In this document: one piece after another, positions 24,653 to 32,539 of the stretch
Position numbering within the stretch: position 1 is the stretch's first letter
Layout: every line of letters starts with the position of its first letter
Source: Paenibacillus cremeus
Lineage (GTDB): Bacteria; Bacillota; Bacilli; Paenibacillales; NBRC-103111
Assembly: GCF_007786445.1 (NCBI RefSeq)
Contig: NZ_VNJI01000064.1
Span: 1 to 39,030, forward strand
Direction: 5' to 3'
DNA: 39,030 nt
The notes under the pieces: generated by a model
Told to the model about the DNA's origin: nothing
What the model saw: only the letters and a program-made list of their open reading frames with translations
The model's database searches: none
Program-made: the position numbers and the translations under genes

Positions 24653-26188
24653 TCAGGTGACAGGTGCGGGATTGAATAAAGCCAAGTCGTTGTGCAGGCC
24701 CCAATGGTCCGCCCAGGTTTTCTTCGTTCCGCTCGCGACATCCAAAATGAGTCGAAACAGCTCCCAGCCCACTTCTTCAATGGTCGCTTCTCCTGTCGCA
24801 ATAGTTCCTGCATTCAAATCGATCAGATCGTGCCATTGCTCAGCCAACGCATTTCGTGTCGACACTTTGATAACAGGCGCTGCAGCTAGACCGTAAGGAG
24901 TACCCCTGCCCGTAGTAAATACCTGGACGTTGATACCGGAAGCCAACTGCAGCGTACCGCAAACGAAATCGCTCGCAGGCGTAGCCGCGAATATCAAGCC
25001 CTTTTCTACCGCTCTTTCGCCCGGAGACAAAACACCAACTATCGGACTCGTGCCCGATTTGACGATAGATCCAAGAGACTTCTCGACAATATTGACGAGC
25101 CCGCCTTTTTTATTGCCCGGTGTAGTATTGGCGCTTCGGTCCGTCCGGCCGTTGTGCAAGTAATCGTCATACCACTGCATCTCATGGATCAAAGCCCGGC
25201 CGACGTTCTCATTAATCGCTCGAGGCGTCAATAAATGAATGGCATCTCTGACCTCCGTCACCTCAGAAAACATAACCGTTGCCCCTGCGCGCACCAGTAA
25301 ATCGGCGGCGTACCCGACGGCCGGATTGGCGGTAATCCCCGAGAAAGCATCGCTTCCACCGCATTGCAATCCGACAACCAATGCAGATGCGGGACACGTA
25401 ACGCGTCTCCGTCGATTTAATTTGTCGAGCCGTTCCTCCGCCATCGCCATAATCGCTTTTACCATAGGTATAAACCCGGGACTGTCCTGCAATGTAACGA
25501 TCTGATCCGAAGCTCCGTCAGACGCTAAACGTTCAGGAAGCAGCTTCTCGCATCCCAACCCGACGACCATAAGCTCACCGCCGAAATTCGGATTGCGCGC
25601 GAGATTGTGAATCGTACGTATTGGAATAATGGCGTCCGGTGCATTAATCGCCACCCCACAGCCGTAAGTATGAGTGAGCGCGACAACATCCTCTACATTC
25701 GGGAATCGGGGGAGCAGCTCTTCTTTGATCTTCTTTACCGCATACTGAAGTACGCCTGCAACGCATTGTACACTGGTCGTTATTCCCAAAATATTCTTCG
25801 TTCCGACGCTACCATCTTCATTCTGGTAACCCTCAAACGTATAGCCCTCTAAAGGAGGAAGCGCTTCCGGCACCTCGGTTGCGATCGCCAAATCTTCCAT
25901 TCGTGGCGGATTAGGCAAGCTCACCTGCGATTCGTCGATCCAACTGCCCCTTGCAATCGTTCTCATCGCATACCCGATCACTTGACCGTAACGTATGATG
26001 GCCTCATCTTGACCAATATCAGCAAGAGCTACCTTGTGTCCCTGCGGAACACGTTGATGGAGCTTGAGTCCGCACGGGAATACGGTACCTTCGGGCAATC
26101 CTCCCGTAGTAACAACCACCCCAATATTATCCTTGGGGCTCACTCGGATATACAGCGGCATCTCTGTTTTCGAACGTTCAACTGTCAT
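24653..26188 (-). CDS. garD: Galactarate dehydratase (D-threo-forming)
   Basis: A 511-residue UxaA/GarD family iron-dependent lyase that dehydrates galactarate to 5-keto-4-deoxy-D-glucarate. Near-identical blocks with E. coli GarD (523 residues) include PEGTVFPCGLKLHQ-like PQGHKVAL, IRYGQVIGYA, GSWIDES, LPPLEGYTFEGYQNEDGS, CGGSDAFSGITANPAVGYA, DAIHLLTPRAINE and the terminal WGLHNDLALFNPAPVT. It has both the N-terminal SAF-like domain and the catalytic part. ATG 26188 has AGAGGA 10 bases upstream; a longer frame to 26236 lacks a site. It heads the operon and is divergent from a LysR regulator. This is the most secure functional anchor of the region. Confidence 0.95.
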   Translation of the reverse strand: MTVERSKTEMPLYIRVSPKDNIGVVVTTGGLPEGTVFPCGLKLHQRVPQGHKVALADIGQDEAIIRYGQVIGYAMRTIARGSWIDESQVSLPNPPRMEDLAIATEVPEALPPLEGYTFEGYQNEDGSVGTKNILGITTSVQCVAGVLQYAVKKIKEELLPRFPNVEDVVALTHTYGCGVAINAPDAIIPIRTIHNLARNPNFGGELMVVGLGCEKLLPERLASDGASDQIVTLQDSPGFIPMVKAIMAMAEERLDKLNRRRRVTCPASALVVGLQCGGSDAFSGITANPAVGYAADLLVRAGATVMFSEVTEVRDAIHLLTPRAINENVGRALIHEMQWYDDYLHNGRTDRSANTTPGNKKGGLVNIVEKSLGSIVKSGTSPIVGVLSPGERAVEKGLIFAATPASDFVCGTLQLASGINVQVFTTGRGTPYGLAAAPVIKVSTRNALAEQWHDLIDLNAGTIATGEATIEEVGWELFRLILDVASGTKKTWADHWGLHNDLALFNPAPVT

Positions 26189-26234
26189 AAAGACGATTTC
26201 CTCTCTGTACAGCACTTGTTCTAGAATTAAACTC

Positions 26235-26289
26235 ATAGTAATCTGATATTAAAAAAAAGTAAAAGTGTTTAAATTTAGTTTTCTCTAAA
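26235..26289. promoter_or_regulatory. garD promoter with adjacent LysR-type dyad
   Basis: On the minus strand TTTACT (26258-26263) and TACTAT (26235-26240) are 17 bases apart, 47 bases upstream of the garD ATG. Directly upstream of the -35 lies TTTAG-N6-CTAAA (26274-26289), a dyad compatible with a LysR recognition site. The position fits activation of garD and autoregulation of the divergent LysR gene. Confidence 0.5.
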
Positions 26290-26318
26290 AAAAATTAAGA
26301 GTAAAGCGGTGACTGAGC

Positions 26319-27266
26319 ATGGACTTGAAACAGCTGGAATATATCATCCAAATTGCAGAAGAAAACAATATTACCAAGGCTGCCGAAAAGCTGTTCATTA
26401 CACAATCCGCTTTAAATCAACAGCTTTTGAGACTCGAGAAAGAGCTCGGGACACAGCTCTTTGTTCGCTCTAGAAGCAACTGGCATCTAACCCGGGCTGG
26501 AGCAATCTACGTAGAGAGCGCCAAAAACATCCTTCGCATCAAAAAAGACACCTACAACCAAATCAATGATCTTCTTGAACTCAAAGAAGGCAAATTAACG
26601 ATCGGATTAAATCCAGGGCGAGGCATCGATATGTTTGCATCTGTGTACCCTATTTTTTACAAAAAGTATCCAAAAGTAAAAATAGAGCCCCTTGAACTGC
26701 CGGTTAAAGAACAGCAGTATGAAATTTCCCAAGGGAATCTGGATATAGGCTTTGTTACACTCCAAGATTTTCAAAAAACAGAAGACGTGTATATCCCTCT
26801 TTGCTCGGAAGCCATCATTTTGGGCGTTCCTGCCTCCCACCATCTAGCCCATCTGGGAGGCCAACTCGGCGGCCCGCTTCCTGAAATCAGCCTGAAGCAT
26901 TTCGAGCACGACTCATTTGCCGTCATGCAGCAAGGATCCACGCTGCGGGAGATCTACGATCGTCTCCTCGAGGATGAGGGCATCGCTCCTCCCATTTTAT
27001 TGGAAACGAGGAGCTGCCAAACTTTATTTGATATGGTGTCAGAGCAGATATGCTGTTCCGTCATCCCGATCAGCTACGCTAGGCCCCGACCGAACGTCTC
27101 CTATTTCTCCCTCCTGCAGCAGCCCGTGTGGGAAATTGCCGTCAGCTACAAAAAAGGCAGCTATTTAAGTCAAGCTGCTAAAGAAATGATCGAGATTTGT
27201 ACTGAGTTTTGGCTGCAAAAAATGAGCAATTTGAATGGAAACCAACCGAGTTCACCGATCCCATAA
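26319..27266 (+). CDS. LysR-family regulator divergent from garD
   Basis: A 315-residue regulator with an N-terminal winged HTH (residues 1-60; EENNITKAAEKLFITQSALN followed by QQLLRLEKELGTQLFVR) and an effector-binding domain (about 88-300). It belongs to the CynR/YwqM-like group rather than the SdaR/CdaR regulators that control garD in E. coli. Its location back-to-back with garD, with a dyad next to the garD promoter, makes it the likely galactarate-responsive activator. The ribosome-binding site is weak (GGTGA). A hairpin with T-rich flank at 27281-27328 follows the stop. Confidence 0.9.
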   Translation: MDLKQLEYIIQIAEENNITKAAEKLFITQSALNQQLLRLEKELGTQLFVRSRSNWHLTRAGAIYVESAKNILRIKKDTYNQINDLLELKEGKLTIGLNPGRGIDMFASVYPIFYKKYPKVKIEPLELPVKEQQYEISQGNLDIGFVTLQDFQKTEDVYIPLCSEAIILGVPASHHLAHLGGQLGGPLPEISLKHFEHDSFAVMQQGSTLREIYDRLLEDEGIAPPILLETRSCQTLFDMVSEQICCSVIPISYARPRPNVSYFSLLQQPVWEIAVSYKKGSYLSQAAKEMIEICTEFWLQKMSNLNGNQPSSPIP

Positions 27267-27280
27267 CGCACGTTTAGAAA

Positions 27281-27328
27281 AAAAGCACAATAGAGAATCG
27301 GCTGCCGCCAGTATTCCCGTATGCTTTT
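27281..27328. terminator. Bipartite hairpin terminator after the LysR gene
   Basis: AAAAGCA and TGCTTTT enclose an inner stem GAATCGGC/GCC-ATTC. T-rich tails exist on both strands (TTTTGATTTT and, on the minus strand, GCTTTTTTTC). It can end the LysR transcript or a minus-strand RNA coming from the structured element next to it. Confidence 0.6.
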
Positions 27329-27345
27329 GATTTTATCTTAGCTAT

Positions 27346-27487
27346 GTTTCAACGTATGCACGGCAGGATACCCCGTCGTTAGGACTGGTGAAACGTCGCC
27401 GGCAAATCGCTGTCTCACGATTGAAAAGCCCGGAGCCCTTACCTAGATCTACATATGGGGAACCGCAATTTATCTCCAAATCCCCAT
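27346..27487. other. Structured non-coding element of unknown class
   Basis: A gene-free stretch of about 140 bases between two convergent genes with unusual folding potential. Helices, in order: GTTTCA (27346-27351) with TGAAAC (27389-27394), enclosing ACGG/CCGT; CCGG with CCGG enclosing the AATCG/CGATT hairpin with loop CTGTCTCA; and ATGGGGA (27455-27461) with TCCCCAT (27481-27487). Terminator-like hairpins flank it on both sides. No reading frame in it looks coding. It could be a small RNA, a miniature transposable element, or the non-coding end of an IS110-like element that has lost its transposase. The strand is not determined. Confidence 0.4.
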
Positions 27488-27509
27488 TCATTATTAAGCC
27501 TTTGCCCAT

Positions 27510-27555
27510 AAAAAAACTGCACCCCATTGTCAGAGGGTGCAATGGGGGTGCAGTT
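27510..27555 (-). terminator. Strong terminator of the small secreted-protein gene
   Basis: CTGCACCCCCATTG and CAATGGGGTGCAG on the minus strand form a 13-bp stem followed by seven T residues, 14 bases after the stop codon at 27569. Confidence 0.92.
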
Positions 27556-27568
27556 CTTCATAGGCTAT

Positions 27569-27850
27569 TTAACGCGATCCGGAGTAAGTACGTGTGCCAG
27601 TTTTACCTGTCCATGGGTTGAGGTTAGGTTTTGTATTGTAATTATTCTTGACGGTATGATCTGGTGTTGTGCGATGATAGGAATTTACATGAGTTCCATT
27701 TTTCTTGGTGTAGCTATGTACCTTTGAAGAACTAGATTTACTGCCCGTACCCGAACCATGGCTGGACGTTTTGGCTAATGCTGAGTCGACGAAACTAAAC
27801 ATAAGGCAAAAGGATATACTTAGCACCGCTAATTTTTTAAATGCTTTCAC
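27569..27850 (-). CDS. Small secreted protein of unknown function
   Basis: A 93-residue protein with a Sec signal peptide (KAFKKLAVLSISFCLMFSF, cleavage predicted after DSALA). The mature part of about 67 residues is rich in Ser, Thr, Lys, Gly and Asn. It contains SYTKKNGTHVNSYHRTTPDH and NYNTKPNLNPWTGKTGT, a motif pair seen in many short bacterial exported proteins of unknown role (KDGT-V--Y-RT-PD then N-NP-TGK). The GTG start at 27850 is chosen because AGGAAGGTGA lies just before it; an ATG at 27868 lacks a site. The gene appears monocistronic, with its own strong terminator. Confidence 0.8.
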   Translation of the reverse strand: MKAFKKLAVLSISFCLMFSFVDSALAKTSSHGSGTGSKSSSSKVHSYTKKNGTHVNSYHRTTPDHTVKNNYNTKPNLNPWTGKTGTRTYSGSR

Positions 27851-27920
27851 GTGATTCACCTTCCTCATTGGGGATAGGGTTCAGTCATGCAGCTTTTCGG
27901 CCAGCAGCCTGAACTTCACA

Positions 27921-28532
27921 TTACAATACACTGTCCAAATAGGCCCTCGCAGCTTCCGGATGACCTAGAATGCGTGCAGAGCGTTCTTCGTCCTTCCACA
28001 TTCGTTCCTCCGCCTTGGAAAGGACCTCCTCGATCCTCTCCCCAGGAATAACCACGATACCGTCCCGATCTCCTACAATATAATCCCCCGGCTGTACCGG
28101 AGTGCCACCGCAGCAGATAGGCACCTGCAATTCTCCAATTCCCGTTTTGCCGCTGGCCGCCACCGTTGTTCCTCTGCAAAATACAGGAAAGCCAAGCTCC
28201 CGGGTTCCCCCGATGTCACGAATGACGCCATCAATTACTAAGCCGCCCAATTCCAAGGTCTGTGCCAGTCCAACAATAAAATCCCCCGCTACGGCACGGC
28301 TTAGAAAGCCTTTGCCGTCAACAACGAGAATATCCCCCGGCTGTGCCTCCCTGATAGCCCGAAGCACGGAAGTATTTTCTCCCGGTGGAATGGAAACGGT
28401 AAATGCCCTCCCTGCTACCTTGTACTCATCCTTAATAGGGCAAATTCCTGGATCCATCTGACTTTTTCCCTGCAGCGCATCCGACACGCAGGTCGACGGC
28501 AGCTCCTGTAAACGCTGAATCCATTGCTCCAC
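27921..28532 (-). CDS. RraA-like protein / HMG-type aldolase family
   Basis: A 203-residue member of the RraA/MenG-like family, which includes class II 4-hydroxy-4-methyl-2-oxoglutarate/oxaloacetate aldolases and the E. coli RNase E inhibitor RraA. Active-site-type motifs are GDILVVDGKGFLSRAVAG and GLVIDGVIRDIGGTRELG, where the R-D pair binds substrate carboxylate and metal. With no RNase E regulation expected and sugar-acid genes around it, a retro-aldol or decarboxylase role is more likely. GTG 28532 lies 7 bases after AGGAGG, while ATG 28538 is only one base from it. It is the last gene of the DhaK operon, 17 bases after the aldo/keto reductase stop plus spacer. Confidence 0.85.
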   Translation of the reverse strand: MEQWIQRLQELPSTCVSDALQGKSQMDPGICPIKDEYKVAGRAFTVSIPPGENTSVLRAIREAQPGDILVVDGKGFLSRAVAGDFIVGLAQTLELGGLVIDGVIRDIGGTRELGFPVFCRGTTVAASGKTGIGELQVPICCGGTPVQPGDYIVGDRDGIVVIPGERIEEVLSKAEERMWKDEERSARILGHPEAARAYLDSVL

Positions 28533-28555
28533 GTTCATTCCTCCTGCTCTTCTTC

Positions 28556-29440
28556 TCAGAACCCGTTACGAAGATCATCGGTCTCATAAATTTTTGCGGT
28601 TAATCTGGGCAGCTGCGATATATCAAAGGATGGCTCGAACTTATTTACAAAGTCGACGTTTTTCCGTACCTCCTCGGACCATCGCATGCCCACATTAATC
28701 AGATGAACTCTTGGATCGGATAACACAAACTTTAAACACACTTCATAAGAATCGGCTGCGGCAAGCCATTCCGGCGCTATATATTCCAATAATCTCTGTA
28801 AAATTCCGGATGTCATTGGCCTCATAATAGCGATGCCAATGCCCGCTTCCGCGGCTTGTTCAAGCAAGTGACGGGCGGCGGATTGATAGATCAGGTTGTA
28901 GCACACCTGTATGACGTCAAACGACTTGGCCGCCGCTAAATCCAACGCAGAGTATGCTTCCTCTGTCGTTAAGCCTACCAATCTCACTTTACCCTGATCT
29001 CTTAATGTAAGCAGAGCATCCAAAGGGCCGCCGTGCATAATATGTTCGAAATCTTCCCTTGTATAGTCTCCGCCATGAAATTGGATGACATCGACATAAT
29101 CGGTTTGCAATCTTTGCAAGCTATCTTCCACACTCTTGATGACGGAAGCTTTGTCCATCCCATACGGTCTCACCTTGGTTGCCAAATAGCAGTCTTGCCT
29201 GCGGCTTTTCATCACCTCCCCAATGATCGATTCACTGTGCCCATTCCCGTAGCTGGGGGCCGTATCAATATAATTGATTCCCGCATCCAGCGCGGTATGG
29301 ATCGTATGAATCGCCTCCGCCCGGCCCTCGGGGCTGTAAGGATTCCAGTTCTGCGCTTTGTTCACGCCGGAGAAAACATACCCGCCAACAGCAATGCGGC
29401 TCACTTGCAGCCCAGTTTTACCTAACTGCGTATATTTCAA
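28556..29440 (-). CDS. Aldo/keto reductase
   Basis: A 294-residue NADPH-dependent oxidoreductase with a TIM-barrel fold. The catalytic tetrad is intact: D59 and Y64 (INYIDTAPSYGNGHSE), K89 (LATKV) and H122 (IQFHGGDY). The C-terminal cofactor-binding loop is shorter than usual, and SDPRVHLINVGMRW replaces the standard phosphate-binding sequence. It resembles the D-threo-aldose/L-fucose dehydrogenase-like branch found in sugar clusters. The TTG start at 29440 overlaps the DhaL stop (TTGA) and follows GGGGGAACGAAG, so translation was coupled to DhaL. Because DhaL is now broken upstream, its expression may be affected. Confidence 0.9.
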   Translation of the reverse strand: MKYTQLGKTGLQVSRIAVGGYVFSGVNKAQNWNPYSPEGRAEAIHTIHTALDAGINYIDTAPSYGNGHSESIIGEVMKSRRQDCYLATKVRPYGMDKASVIKSVEDSLQRLQTDYVDVIQFHGGDYTREDFEHIMHGGPLDALLTLRDQGKVRLVGLTTEEAYSALDLAAAKSFDVIQVCYNLIYQSAARHLLEQAAEAGIGIAIMRPMTSGILQRLLEYIAPEWLAAADSYEVCLKFVLSDPRVHLINVGMRWSEEVRKNVDFVNKFEPSFDISQLPRLTAKIYETDDLRNGF

Positions 29441-30083
29441 CTTCGTTCCCCCACATCCCTATGTTGATTCATATAGTTAGAGAAAGCTTTAAGAAATAGT
29501 GCGCCAACCGTAGCGCCAGCATCCTGGTGCCCGATCGATTTCTCCAAATATCGTCCAGCCCGACCAAGGCGCGACTGCATATGGATGGTTTGCTTCATGC
29601 CTTCCTCCGCTGCCTCGGCGGCGGAATGGATGGCATCGACCAGCGATTTCCCTGCCGAATAAGACGATTCCAACGACTCTGCAGCGGGAACTAACGATTC
29701 TAGGATCGTCTTGTCACCAATCTTCGCTTTTCCCCGTTCCATGATTCCACTGACCATCGCTTTTGCTACCACAATCAAATCCTCAAGGTACAGTTCCGAT
29801 TTCCCTTGTACGGCCTTACCGCTGCGCATAAGCGCTGTAGCCATCAGCGTGCCCATAGTGGAGGGTGCTTTTTCGGCCATGATCAGACCGCTTCGCATCA
29901 GTAACGCGCCTATATCCCCTTCCGGAATATTGGGGAAATTATCCTTCACCGCCGCAAAGCCGCTGCTCATCGTAAGTCCGATATCTCCGTAAGCTTGCAC
30001 AAATAATCTTTATTTTCGTCCATAATAACGCTTACATCAGTTAAAATGGTTTTCAAATCACCGAAGCTCAAACCATCTTTCAT
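29437..30083 (-). pseudogene. dhaL: Dihydroxyacetone kinase L subunit (DhaL/DAK2), disrupted by deletion and frameshift
   Basis: DhaL supplies the ATP- and Mg-binding domain that phosphorylates the ketose bound on DhaK. ATG 30083 after GGAGGG begins MKDGLSFGDLKTILTDVSVI and runs to NKDYLCKL; from there the frame is lost. The rest continues in another frame as YGDIGLTMSSGF through GRYLEKSIGHQDAGA to 29437. The normal family sequence between the two parts is LDGxIGDGDxGLTM, whose aspartates bind Mg. Twenty bases now stand where 36 would be expected, so about 16 bases are gone, removing most of IGDGD and shifting the frame. A sequencing error is unlikely for a loss of this size. The product should be inactive. 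Confidence 0.85.
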
Positions 30084-30102
30084 AGAATCCCTCCGTCGTC
30101 GA

Positions 30103-31125
30103 TTAGTTTTGAGTTCGAAATGGGGTCGAGAACGGTTTATCCAAGAGCTCACGAAGTTCATCATCGAGAAGTAAAATAGAGACGGAAAGCCCTGCCATTT
30201 CCAAGGAGGTTGCAAATTCGCCTATATAAGGACGATGGATGTTGATCCCTTTCTCTTCCAAAAGCTCATGTACCTTGCGGTATACAATATACAGCTCCTC
30301 GAGCGGTGTAGCTCCAAGACCGTTGACTAGAACGGAAACCTTACTGCCGGAGGAAATCGGCATATCTTCAAGAATCGAATTGACTAAAGACAGGGCTATA
30401 GCATCCGCCGATTCCAGCGGTCCTCTACGAACCCCCGGCTCACCGTGGATCCCCATGCCAATCTCCATTTGGTCATGACCGATTTCAAAGGTCGGTCTTC
30501 CGACGGCCGGCAAAGTACACGAAGATAAAGCGACTCCCATCGTCCGGACATGGGCACTGGCTTTTTCGGCGATTCGTTTAACCTCATCCAGATCTGCTCC
30601 GGTATCGGCCTTAGCAGCGGCAAGCTTATACAAATAAAACATGCCTGCTACTCCACGCCGCTGCTCCTCGTGTCCCTTAGGCATGGACGCCACATCATCG
30701 GTCGCTACCACCGTTTCCACCCTAATTCCTTCCATATCCGCTATTTCGCAGGCCATGTCAAAATTCATTACATCTCCGCCATAATTGCCGTATATGTAGA
30801 GGACGCCGGCTCCGCCATGGATGGCGCGAGTAACATCGACCATAACTTGCGCGCTCGGAGAAGCGAACATGTTGCCTACGGCCACTCCGTCCAGCATGCC
30901 TTTCCCAACATAACCGAGAAACAATGGCAGGTGACCGGACCCTCCTCCGGTTGCGATGGCCACCTTACCTTGCACAGGAGAATCCGCTCTAACAAGCGCA
31001 CGGTTATCCTCGCGCACGCTTCTGAGCTGGTCGGAATGCGCGAGAAGCAGACCTTCCAGCATCTCGTCTACCACGTTTTCCGGGTTATTGATCACCTTTT
31101 TCATAACATACTCTTTTTGAGTCAT
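30103..31125 (-). CDS. dhaK: Dihydroxyacetone kinase subunit DhaK-like (ketose kinase)
   Basis: The substrate-binding half of an ATP-dependent dihydroxyacetone or ketotetrose kinase, 340 residues. Family motifs are VINNPENVVDEMLEG, ATGGGSGHLPLFLGYVGKGM (GGGSGH at 60-65), YGNYGGDVMNFD and EIGMGIHGEPG, where H227 forms the hemiaminal with substrate. Paralogues of this group in sugar operons phosphorylate erythrulose and related ketoses, so dihydroxyacetone is not certain. ATG 31125 follows GGGGAGGGG. The gene follows the MBL hydrolase by 3 bases and precedes the broken dhaL by 19. Without an intact DhaL in the cell it cannot work, unless a second copy exists elsewhere. Confidence 0.92.
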   Translation of the reverse strand: MTQKEYVMKKVINNPENVVDEMLEGLLLAHSDQLRSVREDNRALVRADSPVQGKVAIATGGGSGHLPLFLGYVGKGMLDGVAVGNMFASPSAQVMVDVTRAIHGGAGVLYIYGNYGGDVMNFDMACEIADMEGIRVETVVATDDVASMPKGHEEQRRGVAGMFYLYKLAAAKADTGADLDEVKRIAEKASAHVRTMGVALSSCTLPAVGRPTFEIGHDQMEIGMGIHGEPGVRRGPLESADAIALSLVNSILEDMPISSGSKVSVLVNGLGATPLEELYIVYRKVHELLEEKGINIHRPYIGEFATSLEMAGLSVSILLLDDELRELLDKPFSTPFRTQN

Positions 31126-31128
31126 CGT

Positions 31129-31770
31129 TTATCCCCTCCCCTTGATATAAAAATAATTATCGTGACCAGGTATAATAAGGTCAGCAATCTCGGCAATCGC
31201 TTCTATGGACTTTACTGCGGCTGCAGGATCAACCGTGTTGAAATAATAATCCTTTGCGAAGAAGAAGTCCTTAGTCATTACGGCGTCAGCCGCAAGCACG
31301 ACTTTCATTCCCTCACTATGAAATACTAATGAATGATGCCCCATGCAATGTCCGGGAGTCGCGAGCAGCTCGATCCCTGCTGAAATGCCCTCCTCTGCCG
31401 GCTGCAGTTTGTTTAAAATCTGTCGATCTGCGCTGCCTTCCGAAACCTTAAGCTTGCAATCTTCGATTTCCCTCGAGGCCATAACCCAGCGGGCTTCTGG
31501 AAAAGCTTCAATGCCGAATCGATGATCGCCGTGAAAATGCGTAAGTACTACGGTGTCTATTTGCTGAGGCTTTAGTCCCGTCCGTTGTTCAAGGACTGTC
31601 ACCATCTCTTCAGGAGGACAGCTAGGGTCCACAATTATATTTCGCCCTTGCGTTCGGATGAGGGTACAAGTGCACCTAGGGGCTCTATAGGCTTGACGAT
31701 CGGACTCACCCCAAAATTTATTCCTGCTGAGGTGGCCAATCGTGAGAATGTCCCATCGGATATCTGTCAT
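31129..31770 (-). CDS. MBL-fold metallohydrolase
   Basis: A 213-residue metallo-beta-lactamase-fold hydrolase. The metal-binding motif HFHGDH is at 78-83, with further ligands in TPGHCMGHHS and AADAV, and the terminal IPGHDNY. The compact size and IIVDPSCPPEEM suggest a lactonase or glyoxalase-like enzyme; in a sugar-acid operon a lactonase role is reasonable, but the substrate is not readable. ATG 31770 overlaps the end of the upstream aldo/keto reductase in an ATGA, and the next gene, dhaK, begins 3 bases after its stop. It appears intact, unlike both pseudogenes in the same transcript. Confidence 0.88.
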   Translation of the reverse strand: MTDIRWDILTIGHLSRNKFWGESDRQAYRAPRCTCTLIRTQGRNIIVDPSCPPEEMVTVLEQRTGLKPQQIDTVVLTHFHGDHRFGIEAFPEARWVMASREIEDCKLKVSEGSADRQILNKLQPAEEGISAGIELLATPGHCMGHHSLVFHSEGMKVVLAADAVMTKDFFFAKDYYFNTVDPAAAVKSIEAIAEIADLIIPGHDNYFYIKGRG

Positions 31771-32496
31771 GCTTTCGGTCCTTGCCCGGCAGCCTGAAGA
31801 CGCCGTTTTGCTTCTTCGTAAACCTCGGTCGAAAGCGCGCCTTTTGCGGCAATTCGTAGGTTTTCAGCCAAATGCTCCGGATTCTTAGTCCCTACGATCG
31901 TTGTAGACATATGCGGATGACTGAGTGTAAAACGCAAAATAAATCCCGTGCGGCTCTCACCTTCATCCAGCAGTTCATCCAGCTGAGCCTTCTCCCAAAC
32001 CGTCCAACGATCCCTATTCCCAAGCCCTGCACCGGGCTCGCCTCGGCCGACGCCGCCGCGGATGATGGTGCCTGCGCCGGATAACGCTGTGCCTGAAATG
32101 ACATTTTCATGGTCTCTTTCCAAAGCGGAGTACGGAATCTGGAAGCTGTCGAACACACCAGTCTCGATGTACTTCGAAATATGCGGCAGCGTTGAGGAAA
32201 TGCCAATCCAGCGAACCTTGCCGGACGCCTGGATTTCTCGAAGTACTTCGAGCAAGGAAATATTCACTGCGTCGGTGGCTGATAAATCGCCCGATATATT
32301 CTTCGCTTAAACCGTAATCGTACGCGGTATCGATGAAATTGATGCCGGCATCGAGAACGGCATTTAAAATCCGCTCCGCTTCATCATCTGTAACGGAACG
32401 ACCGCTCCAAATCCGTGGTCCGCGAATTTCCATCGCTCCAAACCCGAGCCGTGTTACCTCTAAGCCTGTTCTACCCAGTACTGCTTTCTGCATCAT
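31767..32496 (-). pseudogene. Aldo/keto reductase with internal deletion and frameshift
   Basis: The N-terminal frame from ATG 32496 reads VLGRTGLEVTRLGFGAMEIR and DAGINFIDTAYDYGLSEEYI (D56 and Y61 of the catalytic tetrad) up to SHRRSEYFL. The C-terminal frame then runs from LLEVLREIQASGKVRWIGIS to the normal end, including STTIVGTKNPEHLAEN. Everything normally between is missing: the barrel strands holding catalytic Lys and His, about 50-60 residues. The join near 32240-32260 also shifts the frame. It was the first large gene of the operon and cannot make active enzyme. An intact paralogue remains at 28556-29440. Confidence 0.85.
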
Positions 32497-32539
32497 GCTT
32501 CCTCCCTAGTGCTAGTTTATTTGCATTCCTCATATTCCT

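Noticed and set aside
27346..27487. c-di-AMP (ydaO) or other known riboswitch
   Set aside because: GGGGAACC resembles one ydaO motif, but the conserved GUCAGCUAACC core is missing and no downstream gene is placed for control.
27342..27542. 66-residue ORF in the structured intergenic element
   Set aside because: It starts inside the terminator stem of the neighbouring gene, has no ribosome-binding site, and its bases are better explained by RNA or DNA secondary structure.
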